DNA of 64,000 bases from Porticoccus sp905181945 (GTDB taxonomy: Bacteria > Pseudomonadota > Gammaproteobacteria > Pseudomonadales > Porticoccaceae): contig NZ_CP159825.1 of the NCBI RefSeq assembly GCF_047729555.1, positions 248,001-312,000 of the forward strand. The letters run 5' to 3'. Positions within the stretch are counted from its first letter, which is position 1, and every line of letters begins with the position of its first letter. The position numbers and the translations under genes were made by a program. Below are positions 26,142 through 35,335 of this stretch, piece after piece. The notes beneath the pieces were generated by a model, which was not told the DNA's origin, did no database searches, and saw only the letters and a list, made by a program, of their open reading frames with translations.

Positions 26142-27122
26142 ATGACAGACTTTAATGCAGCCGCCCCTAAGCGTACGCGACGTATCAAGCAGGGAGAAAA
26201 ACTCCGTAGTGCTGAAAAAGTAGAGCGTATACCAGTCAAAGTGATACCCACTGAAACAATTCTTCGCAAGCCTGATTGGATGAGAATTCGTATATCATCC
26301 TCACCTAAAGTTCAGGAAATTAAAAATATCCTGCGAGCAAATAAGTTGTCTACTGTTTGCGAAGAAGCTGCTTGCCCTAACCTTAGTGAATGTTTTGGCA
26401 ATGGTACAGCCACCTTCATGATTATGGGGGAGATCTGTACTCGTCGATGTCCATTTTGTGATGTGGGCCATGGCAAGCCAAATCCGCTTGATTTAGATGA
26501 ACCCAAGAGCCTAGCCAAGGCTATTTATGAAATGAAGTTGCGATATGTTGTAATTACTTCAGTGGATCGTGATGATCTGAGAGATGGAGGCGCACAGCAT
26601 TTTGCTGATTGTATCCGCGAAGCAAAGACTTTAAGTCCCAGTCTTCAGGTGGAGGTGCTGGTCCCAGATTTTCGTGGACGCATGGAAGCGGCCTTGGAAA
26701 TTCTGACGGCAACATCACCTGATGTCTTTAACCATAACTTGGAGACTGTTTCTCGTTTGTATCGGGAGGCTCGACCTGGCGCTAATTATGGTTGGTCTCT
26801 CAAATTACTGCAGGACTATAAACATTATAATCCGAGTGTGGCCACTAAATCTGGTTTGATGGTTGGTCTCGGTGAGACTAAAGACGAGTTATTGCGTACA
26901 TTGGATGATCTCAGAGCCCATGATGTTGATATGATAACAGTTGGCCAGTACTTGCAGCCGTCTAAAAATCATCTCCCGGTTGCTCGTTTTGTGCACCCAG
27001 ACGAATTTTCTGAGTATGCAGAATATGGGTATGGCATTGGATTTAAATACGTGGCTTCTGGCCCACTGGTTCGCTCTTCTTACCATGCAGATAAGCAGGC
27101 CAAAGGTGAGAAAGTGCATTAA
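26142..27122 (+). CDS. lipA: Lipoyl synthase LipA
   Basis: 326 aa from ATG 26142; an in-frame TTG at 26127 would add five residues but has no better ribosome-binding site. Radical-SAM enzyme with two 4Fe-4S clusters: auxiliary cluster CEEAACPNLSEC and radical-SAM CTRRCPFCD. It inserts two sulfurs into octanoyl domains. The C-terminal GPLVRSSYHAD is conserved. Confidence 0.96.
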   Translation: MTDFNAAAPKRTRRIKQGEKLRSAEKVERIPVKVIPTETILRKPDWMRIRISSSPKVQEIKNILRANKLSTVCEEAACPNLSECFGNGTATFMIMGEICTRRCPFCDVGHGKPNPLDLDEPKSLAKAIYEMKLRYVVITSVDRDDLRDGGAQHFADCIREAKTLSPSLQVEVLVPDFRGRMEAALEILTATSPDVFNHNLETVSRLYREARPGANYGWSLKLLQDYKHYNPSVATKSGLMVGLGETKDELLRTLDDLRAHDVDMITVGQYLQPSKNHLPVARFVHPDEFSEYAEYGYGIGFKYVASGPLVRSSYHADKQAKGEKVH

Positions 27123-27136
27123 AAAAGGCTCCACTG

Positions 27137-27925
27137 ATGTCACATCCTAAGCTTTTAGATATCCTGAATGCGACTGTTTATCGTGATGAAAAAAAAGTAT
27201 TTGATGATTTTTCCCTGTCTATAGAATATGGACAAAGTTGCGCTATTATTGGCCCCAATGGGGCAGGTAAAAGTACTTTGCTGAAACTCTTGTCTCGAGA
27301 GATTTACCCGGTTACTAAAAATAATTCTTTTGTAAAAATACTGGGTATGGAAATGCCAACTCTTTGGGAGCTCAGAGAAAAAATAGGATTAATATCAGCT
27401 GATTTGCAGGTAGGGTTTGTTCCTGATATTAGTGGTTTGGGCGTCGTAATTTCGGGGTTACACAATTCGATTGGCTTATTTCATCATCAAGAGATCACCG
27501 AGCTTGAATTAAAGCGCGGAGAAAAAATATTAGAATACTTGGGTATTAAGAGTCTAGCAAATTGCCTTTATCGCCAGATGTCTACTGGCCAGCAGCGTCG
27601 TTGTTTGTTGGGACGTGCCTTGATTCATGATCCGGATCATATGATTTTTGATGAACCCACAAGCGGCTTGGATTTAAGTGCAACCTATCAGTATCTTGAT
27701 ATCCTTAGAAAGCTCCTTGGCCAAGAAAAAACTATTTTGTTGGCCACTCATCATATCCATGAAATACCACCAGAAATAGAACGTGTGATTTTGATGCGAG
27801 ACGGAAAAATTTTTGCGGATGGATGTAAGACTGAACTCCTAACGGATCAGTATATGTCGCGGTTGTTTGATGTTCCCCTGAGGGTGGTAGCGTTGGCTGG
27901 TTTTTATCAGGTCTTGCCAGCGTAG
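27137..27925 (+). CDS. ABC transporter ATP-binding protein (orphan ATPase)
   Basis: 262 aa, one nucleotide-binding domain. Walker A GPNGAGKST (near 38-46), ABC signature STGQQRRCLLGRAL, Walker B MIFDEPTSGLD and the H-loop LATHHIHE. It resembles the iron/molybdate-type single ATPases (ModF/YlmA-like) rather than importers with a cognate permease. No membrane component or binding protein lies nearby, so its partner and substrate are unknown. 14 bases after lipA, so possibly co-transcribed. Confidence 0.85.
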   Translation: MSHPKLLDILNATVYRDEKKVFDDFSLSIEYGQSCAIIGPNGAGKSTLLKLLSREIYPVTKNNSFVKILGMEMPTLWELREKIGLISADLQVGFVPDISGLGVVISGLHNSIGLFHHQEITELELKRGEKILEYLGIKSLANCLYRQMSTGQQRRCLLGRALIHDPDHMIFDEPTSGLDLSATYQYLDILRKLLGQEKTILLATHHIHEIPPEIERVILMRDGKIFADGCKTELLTDQYMSRLFDVPLRVVALAGFYQVLPA

Positions 27926-28012
27926 AGAGAACACGGGATAATTTGCAACCTTTCTTCAGCATGAATATATGCAGATAGTGGCCGGTAACAAAAAATCAGG
28001 AAAGAGTTAAAT

Positions 28013-28489
28013 ATGAAGATTGCAAAAAATAGTATCGTTTTGTTCCACCATAAAATGACAGATCAGGATGGCGAGATCATTGAAAATTCTGCAGGGCAAG
28101 AGCCTAGTGCGTTTCTTTATGGCCACAAAAACATGATAGAAACGCTAGAGCATTCAATGTCAGGAAAAGAGGCAGGTGATAAGTTTTGCGTGACACTGCA
28201 ACCCGAGATGGCTTACGGTCGACTGAATCTCAAAAATAGACTAAGAGTTGCAAGGAAAAGTATTGGTCAAGAGGGAAAACTAGAGCCTGGTATGATAGTC
28301 CCTTTAAAGACAGTAGAAGGGACTCGCCCTGTGACTGTTGCAAAGGTTGGAAAGTTTAATGTTGATATAGACTTCAATCACCCCTTGGCAGGCAAAACAT
28401 TAACATTTGATATTGAAATTGTAGATATTCGCGAGGCAACACTTGAAGAGATAAAACAGGGAAAGCCGCAATCCAGCGCTAACATCTAG
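28013..28489 (+). CDS. SlyD/SlpA-like FKBP protein with altered active site (paralog 1)
   Basis: 158 aa. FKBP domain with the IF (chaperone) insert, and the SlyD ending NHPLAGKTLTFDIEIVDIREAT. The loop that reads GHGxIIPGLE in active SlyD reads GHKNMIETLEHSM here, so prolyl isomerase activity is doubtful while chaperone function may remain. There is no histidine-rich metal tail. It is most like the copy at 30758 (both have KxGKFNVDxDxNHPLAGK). Confidence 0.85.
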   Translation: MKIAKNSIVLFHHKMTDQDGEIIENSAGQEPSAFLYGHKNMIETLEHSMSGKEAGDKFCVTLQPEMAYGRLNLKNRLRVARKSIGQEGKLEPGMIVPLKTVEGTRPVTVAKVGKFNVDIDFNHPLAGKTLTFDIEIVDIREATLEEIKQGKPQSSANI

Positions 28490-28494
28490 CGCTG
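28474..28494. terminator. Hairpin between convergent slyD-like and porin genes
   Basis: CAGCGCTA (28474-28481) and TAGCGCTG (28487-28494) form an 8-bp stem with a 5-base loop over the stop codon of the plus-strand gene, 5 bases before the porin's end. No T run on either strand; it is possibly a shared weak terminator. Confidence 0.45.
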
Positions 28495-28499
28495 ATAAC

Positions 28500-29687
28500 C
28501 TAATAAAATTGCAACTGTAGCCCCAGTGTAACTGTATCTGTTTTGTTGCCAGCATACCCAGAGGCATTTGCATCCCCGCGGGCATAGTTGAGGTTTAAGC
28601 TCGTTTTATTGCCAAAAATAATGTAATTAGTGCCCCATTCTGTTGTAGCGCTACTTTTAGCTCCGCTAGGATTATTTTCTGTGTGCCGAAAATAGGGTTG
28701 TAGTTTTCCAGGCCCAACTTTATTTGGAAACAAGTAGCCCGCTGTAGTATAAAACGTATCACCATCAAAGATGCAAAAGCATTCAACGGTTGCATCTGCT
28801 GGCCTTGATATAGTATTGAGGTCTGTATCCATTTCTTTGTAGCCAGCCCCAAAGTTAAAAACTCCTTGGTTGGGTAAAATTCTTTCAGAGAATACGTCAA
28901 AGGCGTACCCGAAAAAATCACCTGATTCGGAGGTGCTGCCAGTGCCATCAGACTGGGATTGAAGAGTTACAGCAGTTGTTAGAATATTGCCTTGAGCCCC
29001 ATGATGAGTAGCACTAGTATAGTAGTGGCCAGGCTGAGGCTCTACATTGAGAAAGTTGTAAGCAAGTCGGGCTGCATATAATAAGTGATCAGAGTCGTTA
29101 CCATAGTCATCTTCTAGGCCATCAAAGGCGCCCAATAAATATTGAAATCTCTCTTTTGTTCCCCAAAATACAGCCCCCTCACTTCGTCCTAGCTGCCCAG
29201 CCCCAACATGATATGCGGAAAATAAAGGTTGACGATATTGATTCCAGCTCAATGAGGAATAAGGGCCATTGAGTCCAGGACGGTCAGAGGGTACTAGCGT
29301 TCTACCCACCCATAAATTAGCAGAAGGATTAAACTCAAATTTTAATAGAGCATCGATAGTCATCATCGAATCGCCCTCGTATTTTTCTGTATTAATATTG
29401 AATTTTAAGTGTTTATGGAGCTGGCCAGATATATAGAGGCGCATACTGTTGATTGAGAACTCTGAACTATCGTCCGTGTTGCTATTGCGTGAGGCTGTTT
29501 GAAGACGGAGACCTCCTCCGACAGCTAGCCAGACTGTATCGTTATGTTTCAGCATGAGGCCTTTTAGTGGATCGCCGGCCATAGAGGGTGATGCTGCCAA
29601 GAAAATAAAATAAATCAGCAGGGGTAAAGCATAAGTTCTAGGTAAAACCCATGAAAAAAATCTGTTTTCTTTGAAAAAAATTCCCAT
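28500..29687 (-). CDS. Outer-membrane porin (phosphate-selective porin O/P-like)
   Basis: 395 aa. N-terminal signal peptide (about 1-37, cut near SMA-GD), then alternating amphipathic strands rich in Gly/Tyr/Asn. It ends in a phenylalanine-tyrosine beta-signal (LGLQLQFY), typical of 16-strand porins. LRLYISGQLHKHLKFNINTEKYEGD and WVGRTLVPSDRPGLNG resemble the OprP/OprO family. The substrate cannot be told. Two cysteines (ECFC) in one loop are unusual for a porin. Confidence 0.8.
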   Translation of the reverse strand: MGIFFKENRFFSWVLPRTYALPLLIYFIFLAASPSMAGDPLKGLMLKHNDTVWLAVGGGLRLQTASRNSNTDDSSEFSINSMRLYISGQLHKHLKFNINTEKYEGDSMMTIDALLKFEFNPSANLWVGRTLVPSDRPGLNGPYSSLSWNQYRQPLFSAYHVGAGQLGRSEGAVFWGTKERFQYLLGAFDGLEDDYGNDSDHLLYAARLAYNFLNVEPQPGHYYTSATHHGAQGNILTTAVTLQSQSDGTGSTSESGDFFGYAFDVFSERILPNQGVFNFGAGYKEMDTDLNTISRPADATVECFCIFDGDTFYTTAGYLFPNKVGPGKLQPYFRHTENNPSGAKSSATTEWGTNYIIFGNKTSLNLNYARGDANASGYAGNKTDTVTLGLQLQFY

Positions 29688-29759
29688 TGAGAGTCCATTT
29701 TGGTATGAATTCTTTATCTTAATTATAACATGATATTTTTTACATAAAGAGCTAAATGG

Positions 29760-30656
29760 CTACTGTTTAATCGATGCATTGGCCCATGCGTTATCTTTAA
29801 TGGGACGGTAGGTTCGAATTACAAAATCTATTTCTGTGCATAATGATGCTAAAGTATTCAAATTGTCTTGGGCTGTTTTATCGGTCTGCCAGTAAAGCGG
29901 CGTCATCGATACTAGCTGGCTGATCTGTTTAGCGCCTTTCACTTCAAGCCGGTAGCTAACCTTTTCCTCGTCTAAAAGTGAAAAATTATCAAGCGCCTCT
30001 TGAGGCGTATGTTCTTTGGCTTCCTTGTAGAGTAATTTTTTTAGTGCAAATAAGTGTCTAGGACCTGGTGAAATAACAATTAACACACCTTTTTTCTTCA
30101 GTACTCGTGCTGCTTCTATGTTATCCCCTGGTGCAAATATCCGTAACAAGCAATCAATGGAATTGGTTAAAACAGGTAAATTAAAGCTACTTGCAACAGC
30201 AAAATGCCCATTTTTTATGAGACGGCTTGCAATTTTTGTTGCCTCTTTTGATATATCTATTCCGAATATATGAATGTCACTTTTATGTGCTATAAGTTGC
30301 TGCAAGTAATAACCTTCACCGCAGCCGCTGTCTAGTAAAATTGAATTGGCTCCCAGGTGGCTGCTGGTTAATTCAGTGATTTTTTCAGAGAGAGGTTGAT
30401 AGTAGCCTTGGCTTAAAAAATCCTGACGACTACTTACCATAAACTTGGTATCGCCTGGAGAAGGCGAGCGTTTTTGTTGCGGCAGTAAGAGATTAATATA
30501 GCCTTCTTTCGCAATATCAAAACTATGCTGGTTATCACACAGCCACTGCTGAGTTAAGGTACCCTCTGAATTTTTTTCAGGGCCAATACATGGTTTTGTT
30601 AGCGGCAATTTACACACTGGGCAGACCCAGATTGATACATGATTATTATTTGCCAT
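29760..30656 (-). CDS. rlmA: 23S rRNA (guanine-745 N1) methyltransferase
   Basis: 298 aa. N-terminal zinc finger (CPVC ... C ... HSFD, residues 12-46), then AKEGYINLLLPQQKRSPSPGD, a strong RlmA signature. The SAM domain has LLDSGCGEGYYLQQL (near 112). It methylates G745 in helix 35. Divergent from the slyD-like gene at 30758. Confidence 0.9.
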   Translation of the reverse strand: MANNNHVSIWVCPVCKLPLTKPCIGPEKNSEGTLTQQWLCDNQHSFDIAKEGYINLLLPQQKRSPSPGDTKFMVSSRQDFLSQGYYQPLSEKITELTSSHLGANSILLDSGCGEGYYLQQLIAHKSDIHIFGIDISKEATKIASRLIKNGHFAVASSFNLPVLTNSIDCLLRIFAPGDNIEAARVLKKKGVLIVISPGPRHLFALKKLLYKEAKEHTPQEALDNFSLLDEEKVSYRLEVKGAKQISQLVSMTPLYWQTDKTAQDNLNTLASLCTEIDFVIRTYRPIKDNAWANASIKQ

Positions 30657-30757
30657 AGAAAATTATTTTTTAGGTGGGTATTTAATAACGATATTTGTTG
30701 GTCGTAAGTATAATAGAGCCCAATAATATAGATATAAGTAAAAAATAGGGAGGCTCA

Positions 30758-31243
30758 ATGAAAATTAAACATAATGCTGTTGTGAGCTTCCACTATCGTT
30801 TATGCGATGCGACAACCCAAGAAGAGCTAGAAAACTCTCATGCCGGTAACCCCAGCGTCTATTTGCACGGTCGCCGTGCTATTACGCCTGCACTGGAAGC
30901 TGTAATGACAGAAAAAGACACTGGAGATATATTTAGCGTAACTTTGCTTCCAGAGGAAAGTTTTGGTATTCGAGAAGAGGGTCGACATCAGCGCGTCCCT
31001 ATCAAGCATTTGATGGGAAAAGTAAAACCAAAAGTCGGCATGGCTGTATCAATTCAAACAGACGGTGGAGTACGTCAAGGGGTGGTAATTAAAATAGGCA
31101 AGTTTAATGTCGATTTAGATACCAATCACCCCCTGGCGGGAAAGATGGTTATATTTGATATTGAGATTGTTGACGTTCGTGAAGCCACTCAGGAGGAAAT
31201 TGACCATGGCCATGCACACGGCATTGGAGGTCATCAGCACTAA
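30758..31243 (+). CDS. SlyD-like FKBP protein (paralog 2, histidine tail)
   Basis: 161 aa. FKBP and IF domains with the SlyD end DTNHPLAGKMVIFDIEIVDVREAT and a histidine-rich tail HGHAHGIGGHQH that could bind nickel or zinc. The active-site loop reads GRRAITPALE instead of GHGxIIPGLE, so isomerase activity may be reduced. GGGAGG lies upstream of the ATG. Its stop overlaps the stop of convergent ogt. Confidence 0.88.
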   Translation: MKIKHNAVVSFHYRLCDATTQEELENSHAGNPSVYLHGRRAITPALEAVMTEKDTGDIFSVTLLPEESFGIREEGRHQRVPIKHLMGKVKPKVGMAVSIQTDGGVRQGVVIKIGKFNVDLDTNHPLAGKMVIFDIEIVDVREATQEEIDHGHAHGIGGHQH

Positions 31244-31734
31244 TTATTGCCGAGTGATAACTGATTCTCATAATAAGCCTCATGTGCGAGTAACCAAGAT
31301 TTTCTTTCCAGTCCACCAGAATAACCTGTTAATGTGCCATTTTTTCCAATAACACGGTGACAGGGCACAATAATAGCAATGGGATTTTTTTTGAGAGCAG
31401 TCCCTGCGGCGCGAACAGCTGCAGGCTTACCCGCCATGCTGGCAACTACCCCATAAGAAATGGTTTCGCTAAAAATGATATCCTGCAGTGCGGACCAAAC
31501 AGAATTTTGAAAATCAGTACCCTTGTGATCCAAGGGTAGATTGAATATTTTTCGCCTTCCTGCAAAATATTCAGCCAGTTCTACTATGCATTGTTCAGTG
31601 AGCCTGCAGCCCAAGGAAGGCAACTTTTTCTGACTAGTGAATTCAATACCTGTTATGCCATATTTTGATGCTTTGATTTTTATAACGCCAAGAGGCGAGG
31701 TCATGTAGTCAGTGTAATTTTTAAAATTTTGCAT
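31240..31734 (-). CDS. ogt: Methylated-DNA-[protein]-cysteine S-methyltransferase
   Basis: 164 aa suicide DNA-repair protein for O6-methylguanine. The active-site motif IIVPCHRVIGKNGTLTGYSGG carries the acceptor cysteine, preceded by the helix-turn-helix with the arginine finger (AVRAAGTAL). It lacks an AdaA/regulatory domain, so it is an Ogt-type rather than Ada-type enzyme. Confidence 0.93.
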   Translation of the reverse strand: MQNFKNYTDYMTSPLGVIKIKASKYGITGIEFTSQKKLPSLGCRLTEQCIVELAEYFAGRRKIFNLPLDHKGTDFQNSVWSALQDIIFSETISYGVVASMAGKPAAVRAAGTALKKNPIAIIVPCHRVIGKNGTLTGYSGGLERKSWLLAHEAYYENQLSLGNN

Positions 31735-31779
31735 TAAGTTTGCATGCCTCTTATTAAGAGGTTGTGTGTAACTTTTTGG

Positions 31780-32118
31780 CTACTGTGGACTCGTCCATAC
31801 TTTTCTTAGCGGCTCACCGAAGTCATCATAGATTATTTTTTCTTTTTCTTTTTCTTTTTCTTTTTCTTTGGGTTTGCTTGTTTTCTTAAGCGCAGACTTT
31901 GATTTACTTCTAGCATCCAAAGCAGCAATCACCTCTGTCAAGGGGGTTCGAGCTATTTTTGGCTCATTAAATAGTGGTGTTTTCAGGCTTGCGTGAGGAC
32001 TCTCTCTGCCAGTAACACCTTTGTCTACTTGTTCTATTTTTCCGCCTTTGCAAGTGAATTGATCAATCTGTCTTTGTAGTTCATCTCTTAAGTCTGCTTT
32101 AGTTGGTATTTTTTTCAC
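31780..32118 (-). CDS. Small charged protein, possibly SutA-like
   Basis: 112 aa. Residues 8-45 contain ELQRQIDQFTCKGGKIEQV followed by a GxTG turn, resembling the core of SutA-type RNA-polymerase-associated regulators (FLxxGGKVxxV). A middle block FNEPKIARTPLTEVIAALDARS follows, then a lysine-rich tail with a pure Lys-Glu repeat (about 87-97). No membrane segment. The SutA link is an inference from one motif. Confidence 0.6.
   Translation of the reverse strand: MKKIPTKADLRDELQRQIDQFTCKGGKIEQVDKGVTGRESPHASLKTPLFNEPKIARTPLTEVIAALDARSKSKSALKKTSKPKEKEKEKEKEKIIYDDFGEPLRKVWTSPQ
31836..31869 (-). repeat. Hexanucleotide microsatellite coding (Lys-Glu)n
   Basis: The unit CTTTTT recurs with C at 31842, 31848, 31854, 31860 and 31866, a perfect 6-base period. 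On the coding minus strand it gives alternating GAA and AAA, i.e. Glu-Lys. Slippage by whole units keeps the frame and would only change the length of the charged linker. Confidence 0.9.
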
Positions 32119-32177
32119 AATTTTTCGCCATGATTAAACTTTTTTTAGTATAGCACCAGTATTGACTATAGTCAGCT

Positions 32178-33011
32178 CTACCAGTGCTCCCATACAGGTG
32201 AGCATGCTATAGGTAATTCGGAGATGCGACCTAATTCGGCCCATGCTTGCCCCGGCCGATGAAAGTCAGACCCGCAAGACGCTAGCAGTTTCTTTTCCAC
32301 ACAAAGGCCAGCTAAATCTTTCGTGATGTTAGCATCCTGTCTTCCTGAGATCACCTCCATGCCTTGGCCTCCAGCCTCAATAAAGTTATCTAATAGATGT
32401 TTGAGCTTAGTCCGAGTTAATTGATATTTTTTTGGATGAGCTAATACCGCGGTTCCACCTGCCTCGTTAATCCATCGGACAATTTGTGGAATATCTGCCC
32501 AAAACTGTTTTATATCGCCAGGTTTTCCTGACCCAAGAAATTTTTTAAAAGCCTGGTTGATGTCAGAAACAGCTCCAATATCAACTAAGTATTGTGCAAA
32601 ATGAGGACGACCAATATTACCATTATTGGCAATAGCGGCTGCTCCAGCGAGGGTCTCCTTGAAGCCCAGTTGATCAAGTTTATCTGCAATCATAGTTGCT
32701 CTTTTTTGCCTTGCTGTATTTTGGAACGCAACTCCTGCTTTTAAAGAATCGCTATCAAGTTGAACGTTGAGCCCAACAATATGAACATTCATTTTCCCCC
32801 AACAGCTTGAGAATTCAATACCAGGGATAATTTTGATCGGTAGGCTTTCTTTTAGGTTGAGGTGATGGTAGGCATTTATTGTGTCGTGGTCTGTAATGGC
32901 AAGCGTTTGGACTCCCATCTCTATGGCTCGACTAACCAGCTCTATTGGCGTTAGCGTTCCATCTGAGCAGTTACTATGGCAATGTAGGTCGTATTTCATG
33001 GGGTTATACAT
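32178..33011 (-). CDS. rnm: PHP-domain phosphoesterase, RNase AM (TrpH/YciV family)
   Basis: 277 aa. The metal-binding motifs of the PHP domain are all visible: DLHCHSNCSDG (near 8-18), ITDHDT (near 40), IPGIEFSS, LAHPKKY and GSDFHRPG near the C-terminus. E. coli YciV removes 5' nucleotides from rRNA precursors and 3',5'-bisphosphonucleotides. The start could be the ATG at 33011 or the one at 32999; neither has a clear ribosome-binding site. Confidence 0.88.
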   Translation of the reverse strand: MYNPMKYDLHCHSNCSDGTLTPIELVSRAIEMGVQTLAITDHDTINAYHHLNLKESLPIKIIPGIEFSSCWGKMNVHIVGLNVQLDSDSLKAGVAFQNTARQKRATMIADKLDQLGFKETLAGAAAIANNGNIGRPHFAQYLVDIGAVSDINQAFKKFLGSGKPGDIKQFWADIPQIVRWINEAGGTAVLAHPKKYQLTRTKLKHLLDNFIEAGGQGMEVISGRQDANITKDLAGLCVEKKLLASCGSDFHRPGQAWAELGRISELPIACSPVWEHW

Positions 33012-33102
33012 TTTTTAGTTAATTTATTTTTTAGTTTTTTCATGCATCCATTTGTAGAGATTTTAAGTGCGAAGCTATTTTTTTGTCAGGTATAATTCAC
33101 TG

Positions 33103-33678
33103 ATGAATATTTCTTCAACCAAAATAGACCCCGCTATTATAACCCCTATTGATGACTTAAGGCAGAGCCAAGTTGTAGGGCATACTAGGAATTTCATTGA
33201 GCTTGGTTCAAAATATTTTAATCAAAAATTTAGCATGATACCTGTTGTATTTGACTTAAAAGGAAGAATAGCGGGCATGTATAAGTGGCAGTCTTCTACA
33301 AGGAAGCAAGAGAAATCAAGAAAAATTCGCTACAATCCTTGGCTTTTCGCTAAATATTATGAAGAAAATTTAGCTATAACAGTACCTCATGAGGTGGCGC
33401 ATTATTTGGTTAACTGTCTCCATCAACCCCGAAAAGTGAAACCTCATGGATCAGAATGGAAAGCTATAATGCAGATCTTTGGGGCTGACAGTAGTGTCAC
33501 TGCTGACTTTGATATGACAGGTATACCCTGTTATAGCCATCGAAGATTTGAATATACTTGCGACTGCAAAACCCATCAGCTTAGTACTTATCGGCATAAT
33601 AAATGTGTGCGTAATCAGGCTTGCTATCTTTGTCGATATTGCCAAGCCAAGCTTAAGCTAAAATATCAGGAGTTTTGA
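33103..33678 (+). CDS. SprT-like zinc metallopeptidase domain protein
   Basis: 191 aa from ATG 33103. A GTG at 33067 would add 12 residues but has no better ribosome-binding site. The HEVAH zinc motif lies near 101-105 (VPHEVAHYLV), with the third ligand probably in HGSEWKAIM. The C-terminal half has a cysteine zinc ribbon (C-x-C ... CYLCRYC). The related eukaryotic SPRTN degrades DNA-protein crosslinks; bacterial SprT function is not settled. The stop overlaps the next start. Confidence 0.88.
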   Translation: MNISSTKIDPAIITPIDDLRQSQVVGHTRNFIELGSKYFNQKFSMIPVVFDLKGRIAGMYKWQSSTRKQEKSRKIRYNPWLFAKYYEENLAITVPHEVAHYLVNCLHQPRKVKPHGSEWKAIMQIFGADSSVTADFDMTGIPCYSHRRFEYTCDCKTHQLSTYRHNKCVRNQACYLCRYCQAKLKLKYQEF

Positions 33679-33962
33679 TGTCTAAACCTCGCAGTTCTTG
33701 GTTTGTCTATATTATCAAGGCTAGTGATGGGTCTCTTTATACCGGGATCACCGTAGATGTGCACCGACGATTTCAGCAACACTTAAATAGCAAGCAGGGG
33801 GCTAAATACTTTCAGGGCAGAAAGCCTGAAAAGATTGTTTTTATTGAGTCCGGGCACAATCGTAGTAGCGCCTCTAAGCGCGAAGCTGAGATAAAATCTT
33901 TTACTCGGGATAAAAAACTTCTCATGGTAAGTGCAGCTAAACATTCAGGCCTACTTTGTTAA
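33678..33962 (+). CDS. GIY-YIG nuclease superfamily protein (YhbQ-like)
   Basis: 94 aa. The core WFVYIIKASDGSLYTGITVDVHRRFQQH contains the modified GIY-YIG signature (YII ... YTG) with the conserved arginine, and a late glutamate (KREAEIKS). AGGAG (33668-33672) is 5 bases from the ATG at 33678. Probably a DNA-structure-specific endonuclease as reported for YhbQ; cellular role not clear. Co-translated with the SprT-like gene (TGATG). Confidence 0.9.
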   Translation: MSKPRSSWFVYIIKASDGSLYTGITVDVHRRFQQHLNSKQGAKYFQGRKPEKIVFIESGHNRSSASKREAEIKSFTRDKKLLMVSAAKHSGLLC

Positions 33963-34059
33963 TTTTTCTAACTTATCTAGATAAACATTGCGCCTATGGT
34001 ATCTTTTGCCTGCGCCTCATAAAATGTGCACGTTCTTAACTCTAGGTAAGGAGATGCAG

Positions 34060-35256
34060 TTGGATGCTTGGGATGTAATCATTGTTGGGGCTGGGGCCGC
34101 TGGATTAATGTGCGCCATCACAGCTGGTAAGCGCGGGCGTCGAGTCTTAGTGCTCGAATCTGCAGATAGGCCAGGCAAGAAGATACTCATGTCTGGCGGT
34201 GGTCGCTGTAACTTCACTAATTTGCATGTTGAATCAGATAATTTTTTGTCAGATAACCTAAATTTCTGTAAATCTGCTTTGAGTTGCTACACTCAATGGG
34301 ATTTTATAGAGCTAGTCTGTAAGCATGACATTAAGTACCATGAGAAAACCCTGGGACAACTATTTTGCGATAGTTCGTCAAAAGATATCCTTAACATGCT
34401 GCTGATAGAGGCTGAAAAAGCAAAAGTAACAATTACGACAAAATGTTTAATTGATAAATATGAGACTAGGGAGCGTTCTGAGAAAAATTTTACGCTATAT
34501 ACAAATCAGGGAAAGTTTACGACCAAGTCTTTGATTGTGGCATCTGGAGGGCTTTCAGTTCCAACACTAGGGGGCTCTGATATAGGTTATCGTCTGGCAG
34601 AGCAATTTGGGCATAAGATTACTTTATTGCGTCCAGCCTTGGTGCCTTTTACTTTTACGGATAGTTTTAAATTGTTGTCAGAAAAATTATCTGGATTATC
34701 GTTACCAGTGCGCTTATCAACTGGTAAGCATCAGTTCTTGGAGAGTGTATTGTTTACCCATCGTGGCCTAAGTGGCCCTGCAGTATTGCAAATTTCAAGT
34801 TATTGGAGGGAAGGGCAGTCCATTAGGTTAGACCTACTGCCGTTTACAGACTGCTTTCAGCATCTAGTCAAACAAAAATTTGAGCAACCTAGGGCAGTGT
34901 TGAGAACAATTATCTCTCAACTGCTACCAAGAAATTTAGTATTAGAACTTGAGAAGTGCTGGTGGCTGGAGAAAAAAGAAGTGCCTATTGCTGAGCTTTC
35001 GGAGACATTAATTCAAACCCTTGCTGATAGCATTCATAGCTGGGAGTTAAAGCCATCAGGCACAGAGGGTTATCGTACTGCTGAGGTTACACTTGGGGGG
35101 GTTGAAACTGGCGAGATTTCATCCAAGACTATGGAAAGTAAGAGGCAGCCTGGATTGTATTTTGTTGGTGAAATTTTAGATGTCACTGGCCACCTTGGGG
35201 GCTTTAATTTTCAGTGGGCCTGGGCATCTGGATTTGCTGCCGGAAAAGTTGCTTAA
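34060..35256 (+). CDS. NAD(P)/FAD-dependent oxidoreductase, YhiN/HI0933 family
   Basis: 398 aa from TTG 34060. AAGGAG (34048-34053) is 6 bases upstream, and the product MDAWDVIIVGAGAAG aligns without gap to the start of E. coli YhiN. An ATG at 34054 abuts the Shine-Dalgarno and is less likely. Dinucleotide site GAGAAG (8-15 region), KKILMSGGGRCNFTN, and C-terminal TLGGVETGEI and GEILDVTGHLGGFNFQWAW are family motifs. Flavoprotein; substrate unknown. Confidence 0.9.
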   Translation: MDAWDVIIVGAGAAGLMCAITAGKRGRRVLVLESADRPGKKILMSGGGRCNFTNLHVESDNFLSDNLNFCKSALSCYTQWDFIELVCKHDIKYHEKTLGQLFCDSSSKDILNMLLIEAEKAKVTITTKCLIDKYETRERSEKNFTLYTNQGKFTTKSLIVASGGLSVPTLGGSDIGYRLAEQFGHKITLLRPALVPFTFTDSFKLLSEKLSGLSLPVRLSTGKHQFLESVLFTHRGLSGPAVLQISSYWREGQSIRLDLLPFTDCFQHLVKQKFEQPRAVLRTIISQLLPRNLVLELEKCWWLEKKEVPIAELSETLIQTLADSIHSWELKPSGTEGYRTAEVTLGGVETGEISSKTMESKRQPGLYFVGEILDVTGHLGGFNFQWAWASGFAAGKVA

Positions 35257-35335
35257 ATGCGAAACTATTAGTTGTTATATTTGAAATAACAATTAATCAG
35301 GAATTTTTGGCCACTACACAACATTAGGCTTTATA

